The translations under genes were made by a program, and so were the position numbers. From assembly GCF_905220415.1 (NCBI RefSeq), contig NC_059549.1:3906001-3970000 (forward strand): a stretch of 64,000 nucleotides of DNA, given 5' to 3'. Source of the DNA: Colias croceus (Eukaryota > Arthropoda > Insecta > Lepidoptera > Pieridae). The notes under the pieces were generated by a model. It did no database searches, had not been told where the DNA came from, and saw only the letters and a program-made list of their open reading frames with translations. Shown here one piece after another: positions 36,841 through 51,057 of the stretch (positions within the stretch are counted from its first letter, which is position 1; every line of letters starts with the position of its first letter).

Positions 36841-39800
36841 TATAACTTACTTCACTTCACTGAAATAATACATAATTATATCCGTATTATAGTAAAAGAA
36901 TAATCTATTACTAATAAAAGATTAAAATTCTTAATTACATCTAAAATACCCAGATTGAAGTTTGTAAAACAACTGATGTTTTTGTATTTGTAAAACAACT
37001 TTAACTAGATTTACAACAAAATCGTTTGTTTTTTCACAAGTTATTAAACCTTCTTACTGCGTAAATGTATTGACAACAGAGCAATCATACAAAATGCATA
37101 TAATAACAACTATTGCCATGTCAATTTGACCCTCATTGAGAACCGGAAAATATGAATTATGTAGAGTTAAGTCTAGAATTATCTGGGCATTTCTCGAAGC
37201 AGCCAAGTGTGTGCAAAAGTTAGACACATAATGATTTTATAGTCTGTGAACTTTTTTCCTCACATGACAACTATGTTCGTAATGTCATCGCAAATTGCTT
37301 GTTTCTTTAAGGAATCGTAATTACGAACTAGAAAATAAGGGAAATTAGAAGTAATTTGTCGAATGTTAAATAAATAAATGTATGCAATTTCGAATAATTA
37401 TTTCTTGTATCGAATATAGAGTCTTTTACTTTTCACATTATGGTAACAGACTGCGTCTGATTCGGTTTAATATTGATTTATTCATTATTTATTTATTTAC
37501 TTATAAATTATGAACACTTAACAATTACAACGCTGTCACAATTAAATTAATCAATTCAATATGTAGATATGTGTAGTATTTTTTTTTTTAATTTCGGTAC
37601 TTTTATTTAAATGTAGGTCACAACTTTCATGTTATTTATACTTCCATTCATTTTTAATTTTATGTAGAGTACCTAATTGAAATAAAGCTCTACAATATAA
37701 TTATATTCACAAATTTGTGTTCTAACAATATAATGTCCAAACATGAATAAGTCAATCTAGACTTAACATACAGCATTGACCGGTCCAAAATAGCGGCAAC
37801 TTATTTCTTTCGAGGACATAAAATTGGAACATTATAAAAATAGATGATTTGTGAAAAATCCGACTTACATACGAATGTGACCGTTGTGACGGTTTGTTTA
37901 GCGACCACAATGCGCCGCACTAACGAGTTGAGCGTTTGAATAAAACATCGTCAATTTTGCGGTACCCGCTACATGTTTTAGCGTTTCTTAAATAGTTTAG
38001 AAAATAGTAAAATATCATGGATAAAAAAATGTGTACTTAAATATTTATGAGCAAATTCTATTCTTTAAATTAACAGCATTAAAAAAAGGATCGCGAATTG
38101 AGGTTACATCTTAATATCTGTGTTCTGTTGACATCACAATAAATATTAACTACGTCTTGTCTGTTGTTTCATTGTAGTTAATTTCTTTATTCATTTCTTC
38201 AATCCTTTCTTTATCGCCTTCGCCTTTAGCATCAGCAATCCATTTGTAGAAGCGTATGTTCGGCAAACGATCTAGCGTCTCTAAAAACGTATATAACCTT
38301 TACCACTAGCTCTTTGCCGACGGTGACATAAAAAAGTAACCGCTATTAATATAGCACCCTTAACATCTTCCGCTTCAGCTTATCATTTACGCCGAGAGCC
38401 AAGCTAAAGCGTTTCACTTTGCACAATAGACTCGGTTTGGCTGTAACCTAAATATCGGATTGTGCTACCACAAGCGCTCTACGGAAATGTCGTTGTTTAT
38501 TCGATTGAATAAAATATTTAACTTCCGTGGTTTGATGTAGTCTCGTGTAATAGCTCGATTGGTTAAGAAATTATGTTTGTTCTAGCATACTGAGGAGTTA
38601 AAGGTTTATTTGTTGTATGTTGCAATTTTTGTTAAATATTTTAATTCCTTACAAACAGAAGATATTGTGAAAAGTTGCTTTATTATCAGGTATTTTTTAG
38701 TAAAAACTGTTCAAAATCTGTAAGTAATCAGCACAGCAGATTCTGCAGCAACTTTGCGCGTGATAAACATTTATAATATAATATTCTCAATTTATTTTCA
38801 AGTAGCATTTTGGGATGTGTGACTTTATAATATTCGCAGTAATAGCATATTGTTGAAGTTAGTAATATGTAATTTCTTCTTACAAAGTTGGCAACCAACA
38901 TCATTAATACTTGAAATGAATAAAATAAAGCAATAATCCAAAGAGACTTCAATTTCCTTTCCAACGGAAGCTTAATTAGCAAATAACAAACCCTTTATGC
39001 TACCGACGTATTAAAACGCACATTAAAAAAGGTAATGACACACTGAGAATCGATAAAAAACTAAAGCTCGCTCGTCAATAATTACCTTCTATATTTATAA
39101 TCTATTTTTGTTATCACCTGTACTTGTGATACTTGTTTGTCTACTACGAAGATTGCCTTATTACTTGCGCAAATGACATTGAAAAGGATTACTTATACGA
39201 TACGATACGATATTTTAATTTAAAGATTATCGTTGAAGAAGAATGAAAAGGGTTCGAATGTTTACCCGTAAAATATTACAATTGTATGAATGTTTTTAAT
39301 CCCACCTACAGATAAGCCTCTTCTTATTATTAATCGATAATATCGATCAATTCAATCAATCTTCTGACACTTTCACTTTTGATTATTTGACGATAAAAAC
39401 AAAGCAGTTTGTCATCTATACATTCATTTAAATACCTAGTCCGCTTTTTGCAACTATTATAATTACATTGTATTCCAAGTAAAATTCGAGGCGCATGCTT
39501 ATTTCTTAATTTGCTACTTGTCAATATAACATTGATATGTAGCATTCAATCGATTGTTTCGAAGCAAACAAAAGCGCCGCTGGCATGCCAAACAATATCG
39601 GTCACGTATCACTGATCGTATCGTATAAATGCATCAAATTGACCATTAAGAAAAACTAAGTAAGTGTTTTAATAGTTTTCATTGTCTGTTGTCTCTTTAA
39701 TCATCGGCAGGTGCTGATCGAAGCAAGATTTCTGCTCATTAGTTTGGAATGTGAGATGTTTTAGCAAAACATTAAATTAAACTTTATCTAATACGTGAAC

Positions 39801-42800
39801 CAATTCGTAAGTGCAAAACAATACATTATTTTGTTACGAGCTGTAAAATCGATATTAAATGATATCATATTATAGGTTTTTGATCTTTGGTGTTAGCTTG
39901 TCTACGATTATTAAGCGCACTTGGAGCATTTTTTTTAAATGTTCTTTAGTACCTACAACTTCTACAAGATTCAGATACATTTATTATGCTAAATTAAAAA
40001 AATATCCATGTAGAGTCAGTACATTTGACTATTTATTCAAATACAAAATTGAATAATGAAGTCTAAAGAAAAGCGTCGCGATTTATGTCAAGTAAACAGT
40101 GTCACCTTCCAACCTTCCATTTAGTATGTGAAGTCAACCAACCAAGGCCACATACTAAGTAATATAAATGATGCCTGGTGGAAAGAATATCGGCTTTTCT
40201 ATTTGAGTCGTGAATTTGAAGAACAGCTGATAATGAGATAATAATGCATACATGTTTGTATACTTTTATGAAAAAAAAAATATTTATATTTTCGCTGTTG
40301 TTCTTGTGTATTTTTGTCCTTTATTTTTTATAGTCTGATAATATTATGGCCATTAATATTTTCTAATCTAAAATGGGAACTTTATAAAATACGATATACC
40401 CACATACCAATATAAGAATAAACAAATGATTGCTACATGATCTCAAAAGTAATATTTTATATTAAACGTTTTCGTATAATAATAAAACAATAAACCTTAA
40501 CAAAACACTTAAGCCATATATCGCGAATGTATAGTAGCAATAAATTAGCACTACAGTCAACGCAAAACTGAAAAACGTAAACCTCCATTAAGCCCAACAA
40601 AGTGCCATGGACGTCATAAAATATATATTCCGATAGTCAAATTGCAGCATCGGCGTAGCCCACAAATCTTTTCCGATAAATTTTGTGCAGACCCTACTAT
40701 TTATATCACCGTAACTCGTTCGCTTATCGCTCCATTAAGTCACTTTGATTTCACGCCACTAAATTCTTACGCATTTTCGCTTGATATAACGTATCGCGCT
40801 CGAAGCATAACTCATGATTGAGACTAAGTATTACGATAGAGTAGGTATTTATAGTGTCACAATTTGTCTGCTACTACTTTAGATTTAATAAGGTTGCAAT
40901 AATGGTTTTGATAGATAATTTATTTTGTACGTCTCAGGCATGCAGACTGCAGAGTGCAATGATTTTATCTTTGTCACACTTTATGGTTATTGAAATAATT
41001 AGATATTTAAAGTTTGCATACAATTATTATGTCAGCAATGCCATATAGTTTATTCAAGCAATCCAAATCGTATCCTTGTATAGTAAATCTAGTTTTTTTT
41101 TATTTGGATCGCAATCGTGTTACTTATATGTGTTTGCAATTTTACAAATTCGATGACACATTTTCAATAGTACAAACTCGAAGAAAACACCACCAAAAAC
41201 CACAGCTTTCATTACATAAAAATAAGTAAGATAATAATTGATCTTTATTGTAAATCGTCTCAAATACTATATTATATTAGAAATTATTTTACCTTTAGTA
41301 ACAATAATGCAAAGCATGATGCATTCCAAATTCAAACCTGTATTAACCATGTTATAAATATTATATACGAACTATTTGTAAATAGATGCTGACTTTATTT
41401 TTCGTTGAAAATGTGAATTATCAATAAAAAAATGAGTAATAAGTGAGTTCAAATAGTAGGGACCATAGCTAGAGCCAGCGGTCGACCAGACACGCTCGTA
41501 AATGCATTTATGCATTTCGTGAATTATGCTCTGAATGTGGTGACTAGTGAAATGTTGGTACACCCTATGAGTTCCTGCACCTGCCACCTAAAATATTTAT
41601 TTCATAATTGGTGGAATAATATTAAACTTGTCGTATAAATTTGGTATAACACACAGTGGCATAATAAACAATTGCTATGTTTTGTCTTATTGGAAATAGT
41701 GAATCGAAAACATATCACTTTAACACTATTTTAAATGAAGTTTTAACAGCTTAATAATTGTGAACGAAATAAAAGGTTACGTTAAAAAAATAAACGCATC
41801 ATTCGTAAATAAAAAAATAAAAATAAACTCTACCTATTATTTAAATTACATTACAATAATGCAGTCACCATTAGCTTCATGTATTCATTATTCTAAATCA
41901 AACTATATTTTCTCAGGTATTTTAATTAGCACAAATATCGTTGCAGCAAATTCAATGAGTATCATTATCAAAAGTTACGCAAAAATTATCTGCTATTGCT
42001 ATTTCTAAAACGCAGTAACAAAGTTTCTCTTGATAAGCCTAAATTATAACATCAATTACAATTCAATTACTATCAAAATCGTTTACTATCATTACACAAT
42101 TTCTTGGAACGTGCCCTAACACGATTTTATATGGTAAGATCTAAATTATCAGGGCGGCGTACAATAAAACTTCAATTATTAGTGTTCAATATTATGACTA
42201 TTGGTTTACGTTATTTTATAATAATTTGTACTCAATACTGTGATATAATATGAAATTTTATATATCTATAATAAATTGTGAACGTTAGAAATATCACGCC
42301 AACTCAATTATTATGAAGAGGAACAGATAAGGTATTTATTTTTTCACAGCTGGACGTGGACCACAGTGGCTGACGACTCTACGAAGTATACGAAAATCAA
42401 TATAGAAGTTTACCCTGAAAATTAGTACCTTTGGCTCCTTAAAGTGCCGCTTCTTGCCATACGTTGATTTGGTTAACTTAAATATAAGTCTTGATCATAC
42501 TTTGTCAGATAGGAGTGAAAAAAAGGAATTCCACGCACATTTTTTTACAAATCTATTTATTGGATTATATTGTAAATTTAATTCGTTTTATGTTAAAATA
42601 GTTTCAATTATTAGCCTTTTACAAAAATATTTTCAGTGTCATACTTATAATTCCAATCGTTCTTAACTACAGTGCTTACCTTAAATTGTAATTTAATTTT
42701 ATTTGACAGATTCCAGTGTGCGCCTATCTTTACGCACAAAAAGTGAGAGGCATTTCAATCTGCAGTCGCCATTTTATTTGTCACGTCTTGTTTGACACCA

Positions 42801-43524
42801 ATGCTATTATTATACAAAATGCTTGAATAATCTATTGTATTCAACTTGAATAATTTGCAATCATACGTCGTAACGGCAAAAATCTGATTATTATAATTCG
42901 TAAATCTATTGAGGTAATGGTGTAGCGAAGTGAATTTTTTACTGGTTTTAAAATAATGTACTAACTCCCGCTTTATTATTTACTATTTTATGTTTATAAA
43001 GTGCATGTTTTAAAGAAAATGCAATTGATTTTGTCATTTGATTTAAACAATATTGTTAACACTTTTATTAACCATTAAACTTTTTACTTGTAATGAAAAA
43101 CAAAAAAAAAAATTAAAGGGATAGGATATAACTGCATCATAATTAAAATGAGCATGAACATCTAAGTCAAAATCAAGTTCAAAATTGAATAAAACTGAAC
43201 ATTATATTGTACAATGTCTATAAATAGAAACTCCGACTGTGATCAGATATTTGATAACTAATGGACTTTTGCTTTTGAATTACATAAAGGAACAAGAAAG
43301 CAGGTGCACTTTAAATAAATAATAACAGATAGACACGAAAGCCCGCTTTAAAAGGTCGCCCTAAATAAAACTTGAAAACTGTAACTATAATAATTAAAAC
43401 AATAACATCTTTAAAATCAACTGATATCGAAACACATTTTTTGATTAGTTTTACTAATCAATTATATAGGTACCTACTTTTAAGGTTATCCTCCCTATTA
43501 ATCCTATCTTATCATATCCTACTA
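36841..43524. other. AT-rich DNA, no gene seen
   Basis: About 6.7 kb with no supported gene and no repeat family of this window. A tandem ATACG triplet is at about 39197-39212. TATAAA at 39624-39629 lies 30 bp upstream of a GTAAGTG but is not convincing as a promoter. Frames of 64-84 codons (38728, 39330, 40854, 41014, 41372, 41760, 42454) carry no recognisable domain. Confidence 0.55.
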
Positions 43525-43781
43525 TCCTTCCTAATATTATAAAACCGAAAGTTTGTGAGAATGGATATTGGATATACATCCATCCTCACACATACGTGTA
43601 TGTATGTTTGTTACTCTTTCACGCAAACACTACTGAACCGATTACAATTATATTTAGTACACATATAGAGGGAAACTTGGATTAACATATAGGATAGGTT
43701 TTATGCCGGAAATTTCACGGGAACGGGACTTATGCGGGTTTTTCTTTGAAAACGCGGGCAAAGGCGCGGGGGAAAAGCAAG
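43525..43781 (+). mobile_element. Helitron-like element
   Basis: It starts A|TCCTTCCTAATATTATAAAA, then CGAAAGTTTGTGAGAATGG, a short ATACATCCATCC/(TATG)n segment, CTACTGAACCGATTACAAT, GGGAACGGGACTTATGCGGG and a 3' GCGGGCAAAGGCGCGGGG hairpin, ending AAGCAAG|T. CTAG is mutated to CAAG. It is the same subfamily as 24783, 50101 and 50844. An alternative A|TC start lies 8 bp upstream. Confidence 0.75.
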
Positions 43782-44865
43782 TCATTATAAACTTTACTAA
43801 CAAGATAAAAATAAATGTTTTATAACACAAATTCCTTATTGATCAAAAGATAATATAAATGTCAAGTCATGAACTTCTGTACTTAACGAGTCTACAAAGT
43901 TATAACTGTGCCAATTAATTAATAGATTGGAACTTCAACATGATCTTAAGATTTAAGTCTTATTATTCTGAAAACAAACTCCATGGAGAGTTTCAATTTT
44001 CATAAAACTTTTATCTCAAGTGTAAGCAAAACAAAGTCTTTATTCAGGGCATAAAAGTTCCTGTTTCAATTGTCTCTAAATAATTATTTATAAATATTTA
44101 TATTTATGTGTGTATTTTTTTATACTATGTTCTTCATTTTAGATTTCTTGTCAATTTATATTAGTTTTAGCTAATAATGTATCCTATTAAAATAGACTAG
44201 TGTCGTTATACCAAATGTCTTAACAAGTCCAGTCTATTACCTTCAATAAGGATTTCCTACTACAGTTCCCTTTACTCATAATAAGTACCTTTCAGTAATT
44301 GTAGCAGAAACGCGAACATAAATTGTGGGGTGAATTTATTATAAGGCCTCATACATCCTTGGTCAGAATAAACCATATGTCGAGCCATCAATTATTGAGA
44401 CATTAAATTGATCCATTTGTTTGCTAGTTACTTATAATTAACTTTCTTTTTTTAGACTAAATACATGTCTTTTGAATGAATATCGTATTGAAAATAAGTT
44501 TAACTATATGTATTTTATAAATTTAAATTTATATATGTATTTTGTCGATAAAATCAAATGCCAAACATAAAGGAGAGATTGTTATTTGTCATTTTGTACA
44601 AGGCAGAATGACCTTTATGTCTAGCTAATGGGTCACGTTCTGATTAATCTGAAACATATCATCTATTCTAGCGATAATTTCCTATTTAAAAAGTGTTTTT
44701 TCTCTATAATGGCGATACATTATTACTGTCAATTATTAGACGAATAACAGAAATATAATACGCATACTGCATTTGCAACTACAGTTGCAGTAAGTGTATG
44801 AATAGATACCACATCGCGAAACTTTCTAAAGACATATTACCAGATATTTGTCAAACTTTGCAACA

Positions 44866-44888
44866 TATTGAGCATGCTATGCTCAATA
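44866..44888. repeat. Small perfect palindrome
   Basis: TATTGAGCAT pairs with ATGCTCAATA around GCT: 10-bp arms with a 3-nt loop. Confidence 0.7.
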
Positions 44889-44938
44889 GCATATCCCTAG
44901 GCGTTCTGCTAAGAGCCAGATAAAGTTATAGTTGGCCA

Positions 44939-44973
44939 AAGTTGGACAAATACAACCCAAGTCTGTCCAACTT
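44939..44973. repeat. Small perfect hairpin
   Basis: AAGTTGGACA (44939-44948) pairs perfectly with TGTCCAACTT (44964-44973) around a 15-nt loop. It lies about 50 bp from the palindrome at 44866-44888. Confidence 0.65.
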
Positions 44974-47900
44974 CAGAGATTTTAGCCGAAAGGTGCGCGT
45001 AAACAAGCGAGGGAAGTTTTAATTGCAGTATATTGCATGGTTTACGTCTGTGAAGTTTTTAAAGCATTTGAATGTTTGCTTTGAATTAAAATACGTAAGT
45101 GTAGCCTGAAATTTTGTCCTCGTTATACTTTGAAGAGTCTGTAAATTGGCAATTCTATTATGCTTTAATTAAGATTTTAGAAATAATTTCTATATAATTA
45201 TTTCGTACTTTAAAACTTATTATTTGGGATAGGGTTACGCTAGTTGTGTTACAATATCTAATAGTACTGTGCTCAACGACTGAAAATGCTCAAACCCTAT
45301 AGAACAAGAAGATCTTCGATTTGAATCTTGATGAAGAAATTTCTATCAAATTGTACAAAATAAAATATAAACCACATTTTTATTTACGAGCATATTCCAA
45401 TTTTAAAGTTCCTTTTAAATCCACACTCCACAACATCCGTGCTCATAATACCATTGGAAAGCATTCAAAAGTCTAAAATTGCTTGCCTATTCAGAGATTA
45501 AGATAGCTCGTAGGAAATGCAAACATTTTCATCTTATACACAAGTGCATGTACCGCTCACCGCTCCAGTTCTCAAGCTTTGTCGTTGAGCGTCTTTGTGA
45601 CTCTATCTGCCTCACACATAGCCACGGGAATTCGGCCTGAGGTGTAGCAGGGAGCGTTTACTTTATTCTATTGTAGAAATATTTACAAACACGTAGATAT
45701 CGGTTCTATTATAGAAAACTTCCTTGCCAATATATTTAATATTTATATTGACAGTTGAATGAGTCGAATTGGTTGATCGGTGTTATTATAATATCATGAT
45801 GGATTCTGCTATCAGATTTGTATAAGGACTATCTTCATTCTTCAGGCCCATATTAGATGCATTGACTGAATGTTAAATGTATTTGACCGTTAAATTTGCG
45901 TTTGGCCATATTATATTAAAGTGCAATTAATTTTCCTTAGCATAATCCAAGCAAAGAAATTCGATGTTAAATCTTGTTTGCAATAATAATTTACGGAATG
46001 TACGATTCGATTCAGGGTACAAAATAGGTAAAAATACGTACAAAATATATATCTTCCTAAAAACGTTATCTAAGCAAAAAGGAATGTTAACCGCTCTAAA
46101 ACTTTCACTTGGCACACACCCCAGCTCCACTTCATCTAAGCAATGCACTATTATTTAGCGACCTTGCTTTCTAACAGTATTTGAAACACGCTCTATATAA
46201 TTTTAATGAGCCAATAAAGCCAGGGTCGGCTTTGATCTTTGATAAAGAAAACTTGGCCCTCTAATTACAATCCAACGGGTGACAGATATAATCTTTTATT
46301 TATCGTATCTCTTTCAGTCTATTTGTTTCTTCTTATCAAGATTGCATTTCGTAACGACATTGTGCTATATTAGGTAACAGTGAACTCAATAACGAGAACA
46401 ATTCGATTTTAATCGAAGATACGTCTCTAGATATAAATATTATTTATATTTTAATTAGCTTTAAATGCTACTTAGCAATACGAGATATTGAGATTTCGTT
46501 GTCTATTGTAATAATTCTGTATAAGGCTTTTACAAGTCCAGTTTTGAAAAGGAATTATTTGATATTTCATTATACAATTCACATAGAAGTGAAAAGTGTC
46601 TCTACGCTGATTCTGTATATTTCTTATTTTTAATTATATTATCTTTAACTTACGCTATAATAAAACACAAACGATCAAATGCACACCGTTATTAAAATCT
46701 ATTCATACGGCTATCTTCTCATTACGTCATGTCACTCACAAACACTCAAACTAGTCAAATTAAATTCCAACCTTTGACTTAATAAGATGAAGAATTCCTG
46801 ACATAATTAGCCTCACACCTACAATTTTGAACTGATGAAATAATAACGCGTCAAACACACCTAGTATAATTATGTTTTTTAACCAACTGTTTAGAGATAC
46901 TGACAACAATTATGTCAAAAAAATACAAAACAATGAAAGAAGCAATTAGCGCTGTTTTTGTAAAACATGTCCTATTTCTTATAGTTAAGTAGTCAGAAAT
47001 AGAATTGTATTTAGAGATATGAGTTTAATTAGTTCTTGACTTACAACAATTACGGTATGAATATTCAATGTACATGCAAAACAAGTGATAAACAGAGGAT
47101 TTATTAACTATAAAATACATTAACAATACTTGGTTTAATCCCAGACTTTAATCGACATTTGCCATCTGAAGGTATCCTCAGCATTAGCAAATATTATGTT
47201 TCCAACCTACAATAGCCTTCCATAACTTTGGATGCACATTAGGGAATAACATACTGTACGGTAAATAAATAACAAAATAAATTATTTTTCCCCAATTTTA
47301 GTCGTGGTATCACCACCTCCTTCAGCGATGATTCAGTTTTAATCAAAGCTTGGTCGCTTGATATGTGAAGAAAGCTTGATTTATAAGTAATAACTAATAA
47401 AATTAAACATACTATATAACTAGAATTATTTGCAATACATTTTTGTTTCGAGATGGATCATATTTCGTATCACATTCAGTCATATTCAGAAATTACGCAT
47501 CATGCTCAACATGCCATAATTTATATTCAAGAAGCATTCATCAAACTCCACTTTACAAGTCTTTACCATTTTCTTTGAAATTGCGGTACAACCACAATAC
47601 CCTTGTCCTTTCAACCATAAATGCGACGTACAAGACTTCAACAAGACAAGATACGACCGAAGATTTTTCTCAACAAGTTTGACATGACATAAATAATTGT
47701 CCCCGCTAATGTACAAACGTGCAGCGGGCGCATAAATCCTAGGACCCAACAATACCCAACAAGGTTCTATGCGATAACTGTCGTACAAACTCATTGGAGT
47801 TAGTAATCCCATAAATTGCGACTTGTACCAGACATTCTCGAGTTCAAAATATCTGATGCGTTGTAATTCTTCGGCGGACTTGCATATTCATGTTCTGTTA

Positions 47901-50100
47901 TGATATTTTCAGTTAAACATTTTGAAAGTACTGCGTTTGTACAAACTTGAACTATGGCCTGTCTTGCTGAGATTAAAACGTAGGAATTAAATTAATTCTA
48001 ATGCTCATTTTATCGACAGAAAGGAAACAAACTGGTTTGGCTTATTATCCTACGCATAATTTTCCTAGGGAGATAAATTTTATCGGGCATTTATTGTTTA
48101 TCTACAAGAAACATGCGTACTTATAGCACTAACTCTCAGTTATTGAAAAACGCAATTAAATATAATTAAATATCTTACGAAAGATAGATACATTTCATTG
48201 GTGATGATTGACACACCATCGCACACGTAATAATACGCTGCAGATGTATTCCAATCTTGAAACTCAAAGAAAGAAATAGGTCAAACCTGTCTGTAATGAG
48301 ACGAATGCACGAACGATGCAACATGTATCCTAACAGAATCGCAAAATTTCGTCTACTGTGATTGAAAGTACTACTAGGGACAATAAGAGTTTAACCTAAT
48401 TTGTGTAATTGAAAATGTTACAAATATGTTTAATATAATACATACAATTAAAACCAATAGCACCAAAATTGATCTCGATTCACAGTTCAATGAATAAGTA
48501 CATAAATGGGATAAATACTGATAACAGATACATTACGAAATTTGAAGCAATGAACAAATAAAAAGCCAATTTATTACCGTACTCTCAGCGGAGAATTATT
48601 TAATTTGATTAATTAAAAAATATTATTAATGGATGATGCTACTGCAGAAGTGTGCTTATAATAAATAGAGGTATGATGTTGGCCCTTGGGTACGAATATG
48701 CATAAAGTTGGAAAATAACTTGTAATTAATCGATTTTATTAACTTCTTGATATGACTTTTGAGACCAAAATATTGTATGATATTTCAGTAGGGTTATCAT
48801 GTTGAACAAACTATTGTAAATGATATAAACCACTTTCAAATTGCGTAAAGATGCAGAAGATAAAACCAGTACTGCACAAATTGACTTAAAGTCGATATCC
48901 TTGTCAGTTGGAGTAGGAATTTTATCAATTAGACTTGGTAGTTTTATCGTTTTTGATCGAATTCTGTATTCGTCAAACAATGAGGAAAACTGTTCAATCG
49001 GTGAGCTTTAATCGAACATGCTAATTTGGTTCATCGCTATTCGATTTAGAGACCAATATTGTGTGTCGGTGACGGATAGTTTGAGCACTCGTGGTGCACT
49101 GTAGATCTATCTTTGAACGGATCTCTACGCGAAACGTGATTCTGTGCTGAGACAAATTTAATAGAGCATTATTGCGACATCAATCACAATTCACTTCATG
49201 CATTCATGCAAGACACATTACAGGTAGGGTATTATGTTACGTGTTCGACATTTCGTTACTCCACTTACATTAGCATAAATAGTTGGAGGCGTGGATAAGT
49301 CGCCATTTGTAGGTCACTGTGACATATTTTGGTAACCCTTGAATATCATTTTGTGTGTCATTTTGAGTGTTTCTATAAGGACCAATGGATTAGGCACTTT
49401 TATAGAATATAACAATTTAGGTACTTAATTGGTACATATCATTAAACTTTTATTTAGTTTAATTTGTATACGTAGTATATTATTATTAGTCTGTGGTTTA
49501 ATAGTAGGTATTGGTATCGCATATTTTCTTATGTTTATATAAATATATTCTGTTGTTTAAATAATAATAATTGATCCTTCAAAATTCGAAAATGTCTAAT
49601 GAATAGAAAAAATCGAATAAACATAATTATACAAAAAAATATGTCAAGCGACTCTTTTCCCGTATGTATGATCGTGTGTTATATTATAAGAAGCATAGTT
49701 GAAACTTGAAACTACATAAAGATTTATTTCAAAGACCATTAGCAATTCAAAGCGCGACCACATTAGGTTCGTTAAAATTATCGATTCCTCAAACAACTTA
49801 CACTCGGTTAACTTTAAATGGGATTATGTGAATTTGTCAACCATTTTAGTTATGAATTGCGAAGTTAAAGCGCAGTTTTAATGACTTTCAGTTTTCCGTA
49901 GCTGACTACAAGTTAAATGCTAAAAGTAAACCGTGTTTAGATAAGACCGTCTTATAATTATGCAAATGGAGTCAGTAGAAATAATTTATTATTGAAAGTA
50001 AAATGTGATTACTTTAGTAATGGTTAAATGAACCGGGATTATAAAAGTACCTAATTCAGTACTAATTAGAATAAAATATATTGATTATGATATTTAAAGG

Positions 50101-50335
50101 TGAGCTTTCCGGGCGCGGCTTCGCCCGCGTTTTCATAGAAAAACCCGCATAGTTCCCGTTCCCGTGGGATTTCCGGGATAAAACCTATTCTATGTGTTAA
50201 TCCAAATTACTCTCTATATGTGTGCTAAATTTCATTGTAATCGGTTCGGTAGTATTTGCGTGAAAAAGTAAGAAACATATATACACATACATACATCCAT
50301 CCTCACAAACTTTCGCATTTATAATATTAGTAGGA
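50101..50335 (-). mobile_element. Helitron-like element
   Basis: On the minus strand the 5' end is A|TCCTACTAATATTATAAATG and the 3' part is GCGGGCGAAGCCGCGCCCGG, ending AAGCTCA where CTAG is expected. The interior shares GGGAACGGGAACTATGCGGG and CGATTACAATGAAATTTAGC with 24783, 43525 and 50844. 235 bp, non-coding. Confidence 0.8.
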
Positions 50336-50843
50336 TAGGACTAGTGGGAAGTAAAATTTTAGTACAATAGCTGCAAAATTATCGCCCGAAAACACACGAT
50401 TATTTTGATAGATGTTGAGTTGATTCGCGTGTGAAATTAGTAACTTGATATTAAAAGGAAATCCTTTAACGATTATTTCCTTAAGGCGTTAATTTCGTAA
50501 GCAATAGAACTAAATGAAAGTAATAGTTGTTATTAAGAAATAGTAGGTAGGTATGTCGGTCTGTCTGTTGATAGAGAGATATTTCCTTTCATTATGCTGC
50601 ACCTGTACTTTATCATGTCACTAGATCTACTTTCGATACTAAATAGACTTTGTATTCTAGAGATTCCTGTGTTATCTAGATTTATTTGTAATCAAATGTT
50701 TTCTTATTTCAGCGTATATTTTTTAATATTTTTTTTTTGTTTATTACCTTGAAAAGGTACCTATGTTCTCGCTCCTTCTTCATAACACATAATATAAATA
50801 AGGATTTCATTAATACGTATTATTCATTTCATCCTTATATTAC
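50336..50843. other. AT-rich spacer between two Helitron-like copies
   Basis: No gene seen. The frame at 50737-50925 runs into the next element and is not a gene. Confidence 0.5.
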
Positions 50844-51057
50844 ACTAGATTTCCGCCCGCGGCTTCGCCCGCGTTTGCAAAGGAAAACCCGCATAGTTCC
50901 CGTTCCCTTGGGATTTCCGGGATAAAAACTATCCTATGTGTTAATCCAAGTTACCCTCTATATATATGCTAAATTTCATTGTAATCGGTTCAGTAGTTTT
51001 TACGTGAAAGAGTAACAAACATCCATACAAACTTTCGCATTTATAATATCAGTAGGA
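50844..51057 (-). mobile_element. Helitron-like element, intact termini
   Basis: On the minus strand it begins A|TCCTACTGATATTATAAATG and ends GCGGGCGGAAATCTAG followed by T, with a perfect-looking CGGGCGAAGCCGCGGGC hairpin stretch. At 214 bp it is the shortest and cleanest member of this subfamily here. It lies about 500 bp from, and in the same orientation as, 50101-50335. Confidence 0.85.

Larger units (their letters stand above)
43782..50100. other. AT-rich DNA, no gene seen
   Basis: About 6.3 kb without a supportable gene. Two small hairpins are listed separately. The largest open frame of the whole window, 108 codons on the minus strand at 47486-47812, overlaps a 79-codon frame on the other strand and shows no domain, signal peptide or family resemblance. 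Confidence 0.55.

Noticed and set aside
39624..39666. TATAAA followed by GTAAGTG as a promoter and splice donor
   Set aside because: The implied first exon would be only a few nucleotides, and there is no initiator motif or compositional change.
47486..47812. Longest open reading frame, 108 codons, minus strand
   Set aside because: It overlaps an open frame on the other strand, has no domain, motif, signal peptide or splice context I can recognise, and its length is plausible by chance in 64 kb scanned in six frames.
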